This document shows, piece by piece, positions 43,012 through 51,189 of a stretch of DNA of 64,000 bases. The notes under the pieces are model-generated. The model saw only the letters and a program-made list of their open reading frames with translations, did no database searches and was not told the origin of the DNA. This DNA comes from an uncultured Pelagimonas sp. (GTDB lineage: Bacteria; Pseudomonadota; Alphaproteobacteria; Rhodobacterales; Rhodobacteraceae). The translations under genes were made by a program, and so were the position numbers. The stretch lies in the NCBI RefSeq assembly GCF_947498515.1, contig NZ_CANMKO010000004.1, positions 248,001 to 312,000 of the forward strand. Reading direction: 5' to 3'. Numbering within the stretch: position 1 is the first letter of the stretch; each line of letters opens with the position of its first letter.

Positions 43012-44238
43012 TCAGTAATCCCAGATTGTCCCATCTTCTAGTCGAACAACCGGGTGGCTTCCCGGTGAATATGTGTACTTCGAGGCCTCGGCTTCATCAA
43101 AATCAACACCTAACCCCGGCGCTTCGCTTACAAAAACCATTCCGTTTTCCATTTTGTGGCCGGATGGAAAAAGAGCATCACAGGCCGGCGTTCCAAGAAC
43201 CAAATACTCTTGAATCCCAAAATTAGGGGCCCATGCGTTCAGGTGGTGTTGCGCCGCCATGCTTATGGGCGAGTGGCTTGGCGCGCCGTGAAATCCCGTG
43301 CGGACATTGTGTAGCCCGGCAAGATCAACGATGCGTTTCACATGCGTGATACCGCCAGCGTAGGTCACGGCAACGCGGATAAAATCAATCAACTCTTGTT
43401 CGATCAATTTATTGCAGTCCCAAATCGAATTGAAGACTTCGCCAATGGCGATGGGGACAGTCGAGTGTTGACGCAGCATTCGCAACGCATTCTGGTCTTC
43501 TGCCGGTGTTGGATCTTCTAGCCAATACAGCCCTACCGGTTCGACAGCCTTGGCGAACTCGGCGGCTTCGCGTGGGGTCAGACGGTGATGAACGTCATGG
43601 AGTATTTTAAGATCGGGGCCAAATCGCGCACGTATTTCAGCAAGAGCACCCGGCATGAAACGCATATAGAGATCGGTGTTCCAAATCTCAACTTTTGGAC
43701 GGATGCCGCTGAAATCACTGATGTAATTATTGTTTGTACCGGGCTTGTCAGGCACCGCATAGCTGGCTGTTGGCATTCCGGGAATGCCACATTGCACCCG
43801 AACGGCCTTGTAGCCCAGCGCGACATAGGCCGCGATACTATCCATCAGATCGTCTAAATCCGCCCCAGTTGCATGGGCATAGACCAAAGCGCCATCGCGG
43901 CTTTTGCCGCCAAACAGTTGATAAAGCGGCATATTGGCCAATTTGCCTTTGATATCCCAAAGCGCCATATCAATGGCCCCAAACGCCGCCATCGCAATTG
44001 GCCCCCGTCTGAAATATGCCCCCCGATAAAAGAACTGCCAGATGTCTTCACTGTTTCGGGGGTCCATCCCAATCAGATTGGGAATGAGGTAATCTTGTAA
44101 ATAAGCCGCCGGTAGGGTTTCACGATTGTTGAGCGTTGCATCGCCTAGCCCGTAAACACCTTGGTCTGTCATAATTTTCAGAGTGACATAGTTTTTAGCC
44201 GGACCTCCGACGAACACTTTTGCATCTGTAATTTTCAT
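43012..44238 (-). CDS. ManD-subgroup sugar-acid dehydratase (enolase superfamily)
   Basis: Enolase-superfamily enzyme of 408 aa, probably dehydrating D-mannonate or D-gluconate to the 2-keto-3-deoxy acid. Subgroup landmarks are FYRGAYFRRGPI, VRVQCGIPG, and the catalytic histidine and first metal ligand in LHDVHHRLTP. The further metal-binding glutamates are in WLEDPTP and IGEVFNS, followed by RTGFHGAPSHSPI. The last loop differs from the common HG-P/A-x-D-L-SP form, so substrate and efficiency are uncertain. AAGGGG precedes the ATG. No kinase, aldolase, transporter or regulator of a hexuronate pathway adjoins it. Confidence 0.88.
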   Translation of the reverse strand: MKITDAKVFVGGPAKNYVTLKIMTDQGVYGLGDATLNNRETLPAAYLQDYLIPNLIGMDPRNSEDIWQFFYRGAYFRRGPIAMAAFGAIDMALWDIKGKLANMPLYQLFGGKSRDGALVYAHATGADLDDLMDSIAAYVALGYKAVRVQCGIPGMPTASYAVPDKPGTNNNYISDFSGIRPKVEIWNTDLYMRFMPGALAEIRARFGPDLKILHDVHHRLTPREAAEFAKAVEPVGLYWLEDPTPAEDQNALRMLRQHSTVPIAIGEVFNSIWDCNKLIEQELIDFIRVAVTYAGGITHVKRIVDLAGLHNVRTGFHGAPSHSPISMAAQHHLNAWAPNFGIQEYLVLGTPACDALFPSGHKMENGMVFVSEAPGLGVDFDEAEASKYTYSPGSHPVVRLEDGTIWDY

Positions 44239-44450
44239 GTCGGCCCCTTCCGCAGCAGCCCCCTATTGGTGGGCTTAGACATCGGACTAAAACGGCGGTT
44301 CTTAGATATCGTGGCGCAGGTACGACCGCCCGTTAACATGTTGGATTGCGAGGGGGTGTAAGTCCAGCATCTACATAGGTTGCCGCCTTAGTAGCGCTAG
44401 ACTTTGGCCCTACTAACGGGGGCCTAAGGACCTCTGCGATCGCCCATAAA

Positions 44451-44642
44451 TCACGCTTTGGCGATGTCGGGTTCTTGTTTCGAGGCCAACATCCCTGCAA
44501 TCCCACCAGCAACTGCGCCGATCAGACCCAAGGCCGCGAAGAGGCCGACAAATGCAAAGCCTATGGTGGCGAAAAAGCCTAAAGCGGCCAGTGCAACCAC
44601 CAAACCAAGGGCATTCAGAGCGGCAGATTTGATGCGGTCCAT
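44451..44642 (-). CDS. Small membrane protein, 63 aa
   Basis: Unrecognised short protein. MDRIKSAALNALG is followed by a continuous Ala/Gly/Phe-rich hydrophobic region (residues about 10-52) that can form one or two membrane helices, then a short charged tail ASKQEPDIAKA. AAGGATCTCGACA precedes the ATG at 44642. A TTACA-N4-TGTAA palindrome lies about 76 bp upstream, in the stop codon of the histidine kinase gene, so it probably has its own promoter controlled by the neighbouring response regulator. Confidence 0.7.
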   Translation of the reverse strand: MDRIKSAALNALGLVVALAALGFFATIGFAFVGLFAALGLIGAVAGGIAGMLASKQEPDIAKA

Positions 44643-44717
44643 TGTCGAGATCCTTCTTTGTTTTGTTTCGATAAAACAAAGATAGGGGCGCGCCCTCACA
44701 ACTGCCTGACCGCAGAT

Positions 44718-44731
44718 TTACATTTTTGTAA
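44718..44731. promoter_or_regulatory. TTACA-N4-TGTAA palindrome, site 1 (upstream of the 63-aa membrane protein)
   Basis: TTACATTTTTGTAA, identical to site 2 over 14 bp and followed by the same G. On the minus strand a TAT(C)T -10-like element starts 34 bases after it, the same distance as at site 2. It coincides with the kinase stop codon. Confidence 0.7.
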
Positions 44732-46046
44732 GTTTGCTAAAGCGAACAGAAACGGTCAGCCCGCGTCCTTGTGGGCCATCTGCAAGGCTAAGCTGGGCCT
44801 CATGCAGGGCGCTGATGGCCTGAACAATAGAGAGGCCCAGGCCAAAGCCAACGTTTTGTCGCGCGTTTTCAAGCTGAAAGAGAGGCTGCAGGACCTTTTC
44901 GCGCTGTGCAAATGGAATGCCGGGCCCTTGATCGCTGACAAAGATATGCGCGCCATGAACGCCCAATGTGATTTCCTGCCCAGACGGCCCATAGCGCATG
45001 GCGTTTTGAATCAGATTGGCAATCATTTGCACGATCAAATCGTGATCTCCCACGATCCGCTCGGGGTTCTCAATATCCAACCGCAGGGTTTGCCCGCCAT
45101 CTTCGATAACCGGGCCAAAGGTTTCCGCGACCTGTCTTACCAACGCATCCAAATCAACAGGACCAAAGGCAGCTTTGCCTGCGCCGCTTTCGATCCTGGC
45201 CAACCGCAACAAGGCGTTAAAAGTTTCGCTGATGTGATCGATTTGTTCGATAGCCGCTTCCAGTTCATCAGCGCGAACGGCGCGATTTTTCTCTGTCAGG
45301 TCAATGAGGTTGGTTTCGACTTGGGCCCGCAACCGGGCAAGAGGCGTCCTTAAATCGTGTGCGATATTGGATGATTGGACCCGCATTTGCTCCATTGTCA
45401 GCTCAAGTCGGGCCGTTGTGGCATTGATCCTATCAGCCAAAAGGCTCAAGTCATCCGGGCGTCCCGGCAGGGATATCCGCGTCTCAAGACGGCCGCGCGC
45501 CACCTGTGCAAGACCGTCGCCAATCACGTTCAGACGGTGTTGTTCACGCCGCGCCAACCAAAGCCCAGACAACATGCCGATTATCAGTGTCCCAAAGAGC
45601 GAAACCTGCATGCCCCCCGCCAGAACCTCGCGCAGTTCTTCGTGCCGCTCAACATTCTCTGCGACAATGATCCGCCCGTCAGGTGTATTTCGGACAAGGA
45701 AACGAAATTCGGCATCACGTTGTCTGCCTGGGTCAAAGTTGTGGGGGCCATCCGGCAGGTCGGGCACCGGGAACGGTAAAAATCCTGTCCTTATACCGTT
45801 TGAAACAACGATGACTTCTTGGTTCGCCGAGGGTTGCGGAAGCGTTTGCCCCGTCCGAACCGCCTCGCTAACCTCAGCCATTTGTGCCTGCAAACGCGCA
45901 TCAACAAGCCGGTTCATCTCGCGTTGCACCAACCAAAACGTTCCCACCCAAGCAAAAGTTGTCACAACCGCAAAAACCAGAAGAAGACTAAGCGTGAGGC
46001 GCACCGCCGAGAGGCGGGCAAACACCCTAAGTCGGTTCAAATACAT
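44718..46046 (-). CDS. Two-component sensor histidine kinase
   Basis: Inner-membrane kinase of 442 aa. TM1 is at residues about 14-40. A periplasmic domain of about 105 residues without cysteines follows, then TM2 at about 146-164. A HAMP-like linker comes next, HisKA has phospho-His230 in SSNIAHDLRTPLARLR, and the HATPase domain has NLIQNAMRYG, DQGPGIPF and GLGLSIVQAI. The start MYLNRLRVFARL at 46046 lies 20 bp inside the response regulator gene. Last gene of the flavocytochrome-regulator-kinase operon. Signal unknown; the layout resembles metal- or redox-stress kinases. Confidence 0.93.
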   Translation of the reverse strand: MYLNRLRVFARLSAVRLTLSLLLVFAVVTTFAWVGTFWLVQREMNRLVDARLQAQMAEVSEAVRTGQTLPQPSANQEVIVVSNGIRTGFLPFPVPDLPDGPHNFDPGRQRDAEFRFLVRNTPDGRIIVAENVERHEELREVLAGGMQVSLFGTLIIGMLSGLWLARREQHRLNVIGDGLAQVARGRLETRISLPGRPDDLSLLADRINATTARLELTMEQMRVQSSNIAHDLRTPLARLRAQVETNLIDLTEKNRAVRADELEAAIEQIDHISETFNALLRLARIESGAGKAAFGPVDLDALVRQVAETFGPVIEDGGQTLRLDIENPERIVGDHDLIVQMIANLIQNAMRYGPSGQEITLGVHGAHIFVSDQGPGIPFAQREKVLQPLFQLENARQNVGFGLGLSIVQAISALHEAQLSLADGPQGRGLTVSVRFSKLTKM

Positions 46047-46704
46047 AACCGGTGCCTCGTATCGAACGGATAAGCTTGTCTCCGAATGGTTTTTCGATCT
46101 TGCCGCGCAGTCGGCTGATATGGGTTTCAACGACGCTTGTGGTCGGGTCGAAATTCATATCCCACACCCGTTCCAAAAGCATGGTGCGCGTTTGCACCCG
46201 CCCATGCGAGCGTAAAAACACCTCAAGCAAAAGGAACTCTTTTGGGTTCAAGTCGATTTCCTGCCCCTGCCGGGTACAGGATCGTTTGTGCAAATCAATG
46301 GTGATGTCCCCTGCAGAGATCTTTGATGATTGTTCAACGACGGTGCCTTGCCGTCGCACAAGAACCTCAATCCGCGCCAAAAGCTCGCTAAAGGCGAAGG
46401 GTTTTGCAAGATAATCGTCGCCCCCGGCGCGCAGCCCTTCGACCCGATCCTCGACCTCATCCAAGGCCGTCAGGAAAATCGCGGGGGCGGTTACTTTGGC
46501 TTGGCGCAGGGCTTTCAGAACCGAAAGCCCATCCAATCCCGGCACCATCCGATCAAGTACCAGCACATCATAGTCTTGGGTTGTGGCCGCGATCAGGGCA
46601 TCCTTGCCGTTCACAAACAGATCCACCACATGCCCGGCTTCACTCAGCCCCTTTTCAACCCAGGGGCCAAGCGTTGTGTCATCTTCAAGAACGAGTAGGC
46701 GCAT
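46027..46704 (-). CDS. OmpR-family response regulator
   Basis: DNA-binding regulator of 225 aa. The receiver has acidic residues 7-9 (LEDD), phospho-Asp51 in LVLDRMVPG and the conserved lysine in LAKPFAF. The C-terminal winged helix ends HISRLRGKIEKPFGDKLIRSIRGTGYVF. It starts at 46704 (MRLLVLEDD, preceded by AAGGAAG), overlapping the flavocytochrome gene by 20 bp and the kinase gene by 20 bp. I propose that it binds the three TTACA-N4-TGTAA sites around it. Confidence 0.95.
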   Translation of the reverse strand: MRLLVLEDDTTLGPWVEKGLSEAGHVVDLFVNGKDALIAATTQDYDVLVLDRMVPGLDGLSVLKALRQAKVTAPAIFLTALDEVEDRVEGLRAGGDDYLAKPFAFSELLARIEVLVRRQGTVVEQSSKISAGDITIDLHKRSCTRQGQEIDLNPKEFLLLEVFLRSHGRVQTRTMLLERVWDMNFDPTTSVVETHISRLRGKIEKPFGDKLIRSIRGTGYVFEPT

Positions 46705-48019
46705 GTGAGCTTCCTTTGGCGCGGGCCGCAAGATCACGGGCGGCATCCAGCACAGGTTTGCCTATATAGATCAAATCGGTCAATCCAAAGGCTCCTCTGA
46801 AATCAAAGCGTTCACTGTGAACGCGCCCTGTCATACCTATGGTTTCCCAGACCTGCGTCACCATGTTTTTCAGGCCCTCCGGCCCACAGAGATAGACCTG
46901 CGCATCTTGAGACATGGCCCGAACAATGTCGGAAAGCCGGTCGGGGTTCAGCCCCTCATTGCGACCATCCGATAGCACGATCAGGTCAAGTTGCGGCAAC
47001 CTATCTGCATGACGTTCGATGTCGTTTAAAACGCCGGCGGTCTCTGTTGACCGGATGCAATAGATCAAGGTCACGCGTGCGCCATTGTCGGGCTGCATCC
47101 GGCCAAGCGCTGCAAGAAACGGCGTGATACCAACTCCGCCCGCGACCCAAAGCTGTTCCTTGCGGGCCCCGTCACCCTGAGGCAAAAAACGCCCGACGCC
47201 CCTGCCAAGCCGAAACTGGTCCCCGGGTTTCACTGAGTTCACAAATTGCTCCGTCCAATCACCGGCCGAGCGAATGACAAAACGGCGTGATGTGTCATCC
47301 CCGCCAGCGATGGTAAATGGGTGGGCTTCGGCCCGGGCGCAATTATGGGCAATCGTGGCGAACTGGCCCGGTTGAAACGCGGGCAAAGCCGTCTCTGAGC
47401 GAAGGGTCACATCAACTCCGCCATCAAAGGGTGTTGCCTGCTCGACTGTTACCAAACGTGTCGGGGCAACTTTGCGCAGCAGGGTTTGCCCCCATGCGAT
47501 CAACCCGACAACAGAGACCACAGCCATCAACGTCCAGGGGGCGGCCCCAACGGCCAGAGGGCTTGCGACAAAGAACGTATGGTATGCTGCGAGCAAGAAA
47601 ACCGGCCCCATCAACATATGGCTGGCCTTCCAGAGGTGATATGGGATCACCTTCACCATGGCAGCGGCCGACAGTACGATCAACCCTGTTGCGGCGATGT
47701 TGCCGACCTCTTCGCCAGTTTCAGCCAGATCAGGCAACACCCCTGCCCCAACGGAGGACGCCAACGCCCAATGCGCCAAAGCCCCCCCAAGAGCAAAGAA
47801 CCCCAGCCATCGATGTGCGCCGTAGGACTTGTCAGGTCCCCCCATGATCCGGTCAACAATGCGCCAGCGCGCAGCAAGGATCAGCGTCAACGCCATCGAA
47901 GACATCGACAAGGCACCAAACCCCGCCGGAAGGATATTCGCCAGCGGTACAAATGGGGCGACAATGGCGATATGCGCCAGAGCAAAGGTCACGGCCATCA
48001 AGAGTGTCTTTTTGTTCAT
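46685..48019 (-). CDS. Ferric reductase/NOX-like flavocytochrome
   Basis: Membrane flavocytochrome of 444 aa. Six or so helices occupy residues 1-185. Two histidine pairs spaced 13-14 residues apart (H69 and H83; H134 and H147) are the bis-haem ligands of the FRE/NOX fold. A ferredoxin-reductase-like module follows: FAD motif HPFTIAGG, NAD(P) motif GGVGITPFLAALG, and VYLCGPEGL. It should move electrons from NAD(P)H across the membrane to iron, oxygen or a quinone. The start MNKKTLLMAV at 48019 is preferred to the upstream TTG. First gene of an operon with the regulator and kinase. Confidence 0.88.
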   Translation of the reverse strand: MNKKTLLMAVTFALAHIAIVAPFVPLANILPAGFGALSMSSMALTLILAARWRIVDRIMGGPDKSYGAHRWLGFFALGGALAHWALASSVGAGVLPDLAETGEEVGNIAATGLIVLSAAAMVKVIPYHLWKASHMLMGPVFLLAAYHTFFVASPLAVGAAPWTLMAVVSVVGLIAWGQTLLRKVAPTRLVTVEQATPFDGGVDVTLRSETALPAFQPGQFATIAHNCARAEAHPFTIAGGDDTSRRFVIRSAGDWTEQFVNSVKPGDQFRLGRGVGRFLPQGDGARKEQLWVAGGVGITPFLAALGRMQPDNGARVTLIYCIRSTETAGVLNDIERHADRLPQLDLIVLSDGRNEGLNPDRLSDIVRAMSQDAQVYLCGPEGLKNMVTQVWETIGMTGRVHSERFDFRGAFGLTDLIYIGKPVLDAARDLAARAKGSSHAPTRS

Positions 48020-48085
48020 CGGTCCATCCAATTCTTGGTTGATCCACAAATAGGAGAACAGAGTCACACCAAGCTGTTCCAAAGG

Positions 48086-48099
48086 TTACATTTTTGTAA
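48086..48099. promoter_or_regulatory. TTACA-N4-TGTAA palindrome, site 2 (upstream of the flavocytochrome operon)
   Basis: Same 14-bp sequence as site 1, 67 bp before the flavocytochrome start. On the minus strand TATTTG starts 34 bases after it. It lies ten bases past the stop of the DedA-LssY gene. Confidence 0.7.
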
Positions 48100-48108
48100 G
48101 ACTTGCCA

Positions 48109-49428
48109 TTAAGGCGCGATGTTCAGGCAGTCCGCCACATCAGAGGGTAATTGATAGCCAGCCTCAGCGAGCACCAGAACACCCCCGTCCGTTTCAAAAT
48201 CGCTAAACTCACCATCCGCGACCGGCTTTGCGATCTCGGCAATTCCGACAACGTCGTAATGAGCGTTTTGACCCACTTGTGCGGCCAAAAGATCGCGTGA
48301 TTTGTCGACCAGCGGGTCGATGTCATGAAGTATGACGGGCAAATGACCGTAGTATTTGATAGCGATTTCGTCATCTCGGCTTATCGCACCAAAATGCACC
48401 CCCCGGCCCATATCCCACCACCGAATATGCTCTCTCGATTGAAGCGTGCCGGGCATTTGAAAGGCACTGTCGGCGGGGAATTCATCTAAATAGAGTTCCG
48501 ACACCGGTGGCGTCTCTTGCAGCAACAAGCGCAGATAAGTTGAAAACCCGATGTTGTCCTTTGAAAAGGTCAGGTTCTTTTCCCACCCCAACCGCCCCAT
48601 CAATTCATTATCCGAGCTGTTTGTCAGGAGAACCACATTGACCGGTTGCGGTAGGTGCAGCCCGGTTTGACCGGGATAGACAAGGAATGGCCCCTGAGAC
48701 GCATCACAAATGTCGGTGTAAGTGCCACGGGGATTTTCAGGAAGCCTGTGCGTATTCAGGACAAAGAAGTAGACCAAGTTAGAGGTTAGAAAGATAGCCC
48801 CGCCAACAGCCGCGATCTTGACGGCGCGGTTCCACAACGGCTTTTCGCTGCGCCGCCAGACGAAAATGCTGGCCAACAAAACAGAGAGGACAAGCGCAAT
48901 CGCGCCAATGTGGTTCGATATGAAAGGCAAAGCATGATCCAAGGCCCGTTGCCCCACTGCGCCGTAAACCAAAAACTGACCAACGCCGAGAAAAACACCC
49001 AATGCTGCGGCGGGTGCAAAGCTCCGACGCGGCATTTTCATCGCCCCCGCCAGAAACGGAGTGATCCACGCAACGGGCCCCAAAAGACGGGACACCACAA
49101 CGAACGCCGCACCTTTGGTTTCCAGTGCCAACTTGGCTTTTCGCCATGCGGTTCGGCGCTTCAACCGGTTGAGATACCGCAAAGACAATCGCGCCCCATA
49201 GCGCGCGCCGATTTGATAGCTGGCCAAGTCGCCGGCCCAAGCAAAGGCCAGCACAACAACCGCCGGCCAGACAGTGCCCGTTGCCGAAAACGCCGCGCCC
49301 GACGCAAGGAAGGCGAATTCACCGAAAACAAAGAAACCGACCCCAATCAAGGTATCGCAAAAGGCAACAAGGGCGAGAAGCGCATAGGCAGGCAGGGTGT
49401 CAATTGACGAAAGCAACTCCAACATCAT
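48109..49428 (-). CDS. DedA-LssY fusion membrane protein
   Basis: A 439-aa protein with a DedA/SNARE-associated N-terminal domain: GVGFFVFGEFAFLASGAAFS, WAGDLASYQIGARYG, FVVVSRLLGPVAWITPFLAG. Further membrane helices run to about residue 225, and a soluble C-terminal domain similar to LssY follows (LTNSSDNELMGRLGWEKN, WDMGRGVHFGAISRD). DedA proteins act in lipid-carrier and phospholipid flipping and in envelope homeostasis. The gene starts six bases after the glycosyltransferase stop, so the two form an operon. Confidence 0.85.
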   Translation of the reverse strand: MMLELLSSIDTLPAYALLALVAFCDTLIGVGFFVFGEFAFLASGAAFSATGTVWPAVVVLAFAWAGDLASYQIGARYGARLSLRYLNRLKRRTAWRKAKLALETKGAAFVVVSRLLGPVAWITPFLAGAMKMPRRSFAPAAALGVFLGVGQFLVYGAVGQRALDHALPFISNHIGAIALVLSVLLASIFVWRRSEKPLWNRAVKIAAVGGAIFLTSNLVYFFVLNTHRLPENPRGTYTDICDASQGPFLVYPGQTGLHLPQPVNVVLLTNSSDNELMGRLGWEKNLTFSKDNIGFSTYLRLLLQETPPVSELYLDEFPADSAFQMPGTLQSREHIRWWDMGRGVHFGAISRDDEIAIKYYGHLPVILHDIDPLVDKSRDLLAAQVGQNAHYDVVGIAEIAKPVADGEFSDFETDGGVLVLAEAGYQLPSDVADCLNIAP

Positions 49429-49434
49429 ATCGGC

Positions 49435-50169
49435 CTATTTGTAGTGGCCAAATTCATAGGGAATTTCTTGATTGTGGAGCTCTCCACTGAAAAATCTCCG
49501 GATATTGGCCCGCAGATACGTGAGACCCGTCGTGGCAAATCCATCCTGTTCCAAGCGCCGCGGATCAAAATGAAACTGTTGGCGCAGCACGCTGACGGCG
49601 CGTCGATCCCGGCGATGGGCCTTGAGCGCGTAATTGCAATCTTCACATAGGCTTAGACTTTCGTCGAACCCCTCGATGGCGGCGTGCATTTGGGGTGTTG
49701 AAAACAAGCATGCGCCAATTGCGGTTGGGAAAAACACAGAGGTGAGCCGAATACCTGCGTTAAACAGATTAAATCCAAGCTTGTAGAGAATGGCCAATCC
49801 GTCTGTGGACATCGTGACAATGCCAACGGCAGCCTGCTCGTCCTCAAGCTCTCCCAATGCAGTGCGCAGAAAATCCGACCCAAGGCGCGTGTCGGCATCA
49901 AGGAACAAAAGCCGCTTGCCCTGTGCGACGGCGGCACCGGTGTTGCGGCCAAGGCTGACGCCGCGGTTTTGCATTTCGATGACACGGTAATGCTCAAAAC
50001 TGTGCGCCAACCCGTGCGACACATCAACCGTTCGGTCGGTGCTTTTGCTATCGACGTGAATGACCTCAAAATCGGTCCATGTTTGAGCAGCAAGATCCGA
50101 CAGCAAAAGCGGCAGGCGTTTTTCTTCATTCAGTGTGATAATGACGATTGAAAGATGCGGTGTGGTCAT
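49435..50169 (-). CDS. Family 2 glycosyltransferase
   Basis: GT-A-fold glycosyltransferase of 244 aa. The nucleotide-sugar-binding start LSIVIITLNEEKRLPLLL, VDSKSTDRTV, and the metal-binding DxD region FLDADTRLG identify the family. There are no membrane helices. The start MTTPHLSIV at 50169 has GGGGATCACC upstream; the ORF could add seven residues. With the DedA-LssY gene after it, it may modify a lipid-linked sugar or envelope lipid. Confidence 0.88.
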   Translation of the reverse strand: MTTPHLSIVIITLNEEKRLPLLLSDLAAQTWTDFEVIHVDSKSTDRTVDVSHGLAHSFEHYRVIEMQNRGVSLGRNTGAAVAQGKRLLFLDADTRLGSDFLRTALGELEDEQAAVGIVTMSTDGLAILYKLGFNLFNAGIRLTSVFFPTAIGACLFSTPQMHAAIEGFDESLSLCEDCNYALKAHRRDRRAVSVLRQQFHFDPRRLEQDGFATTGLTYLRANIRRFFSGELHNQEIPYEFGHYK

Positions 50170-50253
50170 GGTGATCCCCGAGAAGTTCAAAGGGCTTGCG
50201 GCCCAACTTCGCCTGTTGGACCACAGTTTCCTACACAGGGGATTTCCTAGGTT

Positions 50254-50267
50254 TTACAATTTTGTAA
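50254..50267. promoter_or_regulatory. TTACA-N4-TGTAA palindrome, site 3 (upstream of the glycosyltransferase operon)
   Basis: TTACAATTTTGTAA, a perfect palindrome, 85 bp before the glycosyltransferase start and followed by G as at the other two sites. The -10 element is not evident at the 34-base position here. Confidence 0.65.
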
Positions 50268-50373
50268 GTTTCGTCGATTTCAACCCAAAGGTTCGGCTCA
50301 ACTCAATGACCATTGGATTTACGACACATATCGACCTTGGAACCCAGAGGCAGATACCGCCTACCACCGGCCC

Positions 50374-50715
50374 CTAATCGAAAAAATCGCCACCGTCGTC
50401 ACCGCTGTTGTCCGTGTCATCCGAGTTCATCAGATGCGCCATGCCCAGACCCATCATCACACCCTCGGCTTCGCCGGTATCGTGGGTTGCACGCTTGTGC
50501 CCCATTGCAATTGCCTGCCGCCTACGGCGCGCTTTGAAGCTAATCCGGACAATGAATAAACCTAGCAGTATCAGCGTCACGCCAATGATGAGTGCCGCCC
50601 AAAAATCCTCAGTGACGCCTTTGCGATCAAAGACATCCACACTTGCACCAAAGATAACAAGCCCCACAACAAAGAAAGAAACACCTAGAACCACACCAAT
50701 AGCCAGCCTGATCAT
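50374..50715 (-). CDS. Small two-TM membrane protein with acidic tail
   Basis: Unrecognised 113-aa protein. Two hydrophobic helices (residues about 3-24 and 42-58) flank the loop SVDVFDRKGVTEDFW. A basic patch KARRRRQ follows, and the tail ends in an Asp-rich stretch (NSDDTDNSGDDGGDFFD). A strong ribosome-binding site (GGAGGTGG) fixes the start at 50715. It is divergent from the small lipoprotein gene. Function unknown. Confidence 0.7.
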   Translation of the reverse strand: MIRLAIGVVLGVSFFVVGLVIFGASVDVFDRKGVTEDFWAALIIGVTLILLGLFIVRISFKARRRRQAIAMGHKRATHDTGEAEGVMMGLGMAHLMNSDDTDNSGDDGGDFFD

Positions 50716-50883
50716 TTTCCACCTCCATTTGGCGGCAAGTGCTCCCAACTTGAAACGCCTTGTCCATTCCGCCAAGTGTCGCGAAATGGTCCTGCTAGAG
50801 CGCTTGCGGTTTTGGTCTTTGAATGCGACCGTGGCGCTAAGACAATCGGACTATCAAGACTATTGGACTATAGAGAGCACCCC

Positions 50884-51162
50884 ATGATCAGACCCTCCAT
50901 AATTCTAACCGGCCCCATGTTCCTATTGGGCCTTGCGGCCTGCGAACCGGTGCCTACGGCCGACGGCGCGAAACCACAGGGGCTTGTCACAGTGCCAGAG
51001 TCTGTGTCCTCTATCGCCGCCTCACATCAGGATCTATCGACAGCCCGGCTTCGCCAACAGGATGGGTGTTATTGGTACACTCATCGTGGGCCCGTTGAGA
51101 CCACAGAACTGCCGCTGAGAACAGACAACGGCAGCCCAATTTGCACCAGACCCGCAACCTGA
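50884..51162 (+). CDS. Small lipoprotein, 92 aa
   Basis: Short exported protein. MIRPSIILTGPMFLLGLAAC ends in a good lipobox (LAAC, Cys20), so it should be lipid-anchored. The mature part contains a DGCYWYTHRGP segment with a second cysteine and another near the C terminus (SPICTRP), perhaps a disulfide. No family recognised. It faces the L,D-transpeptidase gene. Confidence 0.7.
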   Translation: MIRPSIILTGPMFLLGLAACEPVPTADGAKPQGLVTVPESVSSIAASHQDLSTARLRQQDGCYWYTHRGPVETTELPLRTDNGSPICTRPAT

Positions 51163-51189
51163 GGGCCAATCGACGGGCGGCTCGGTCTT

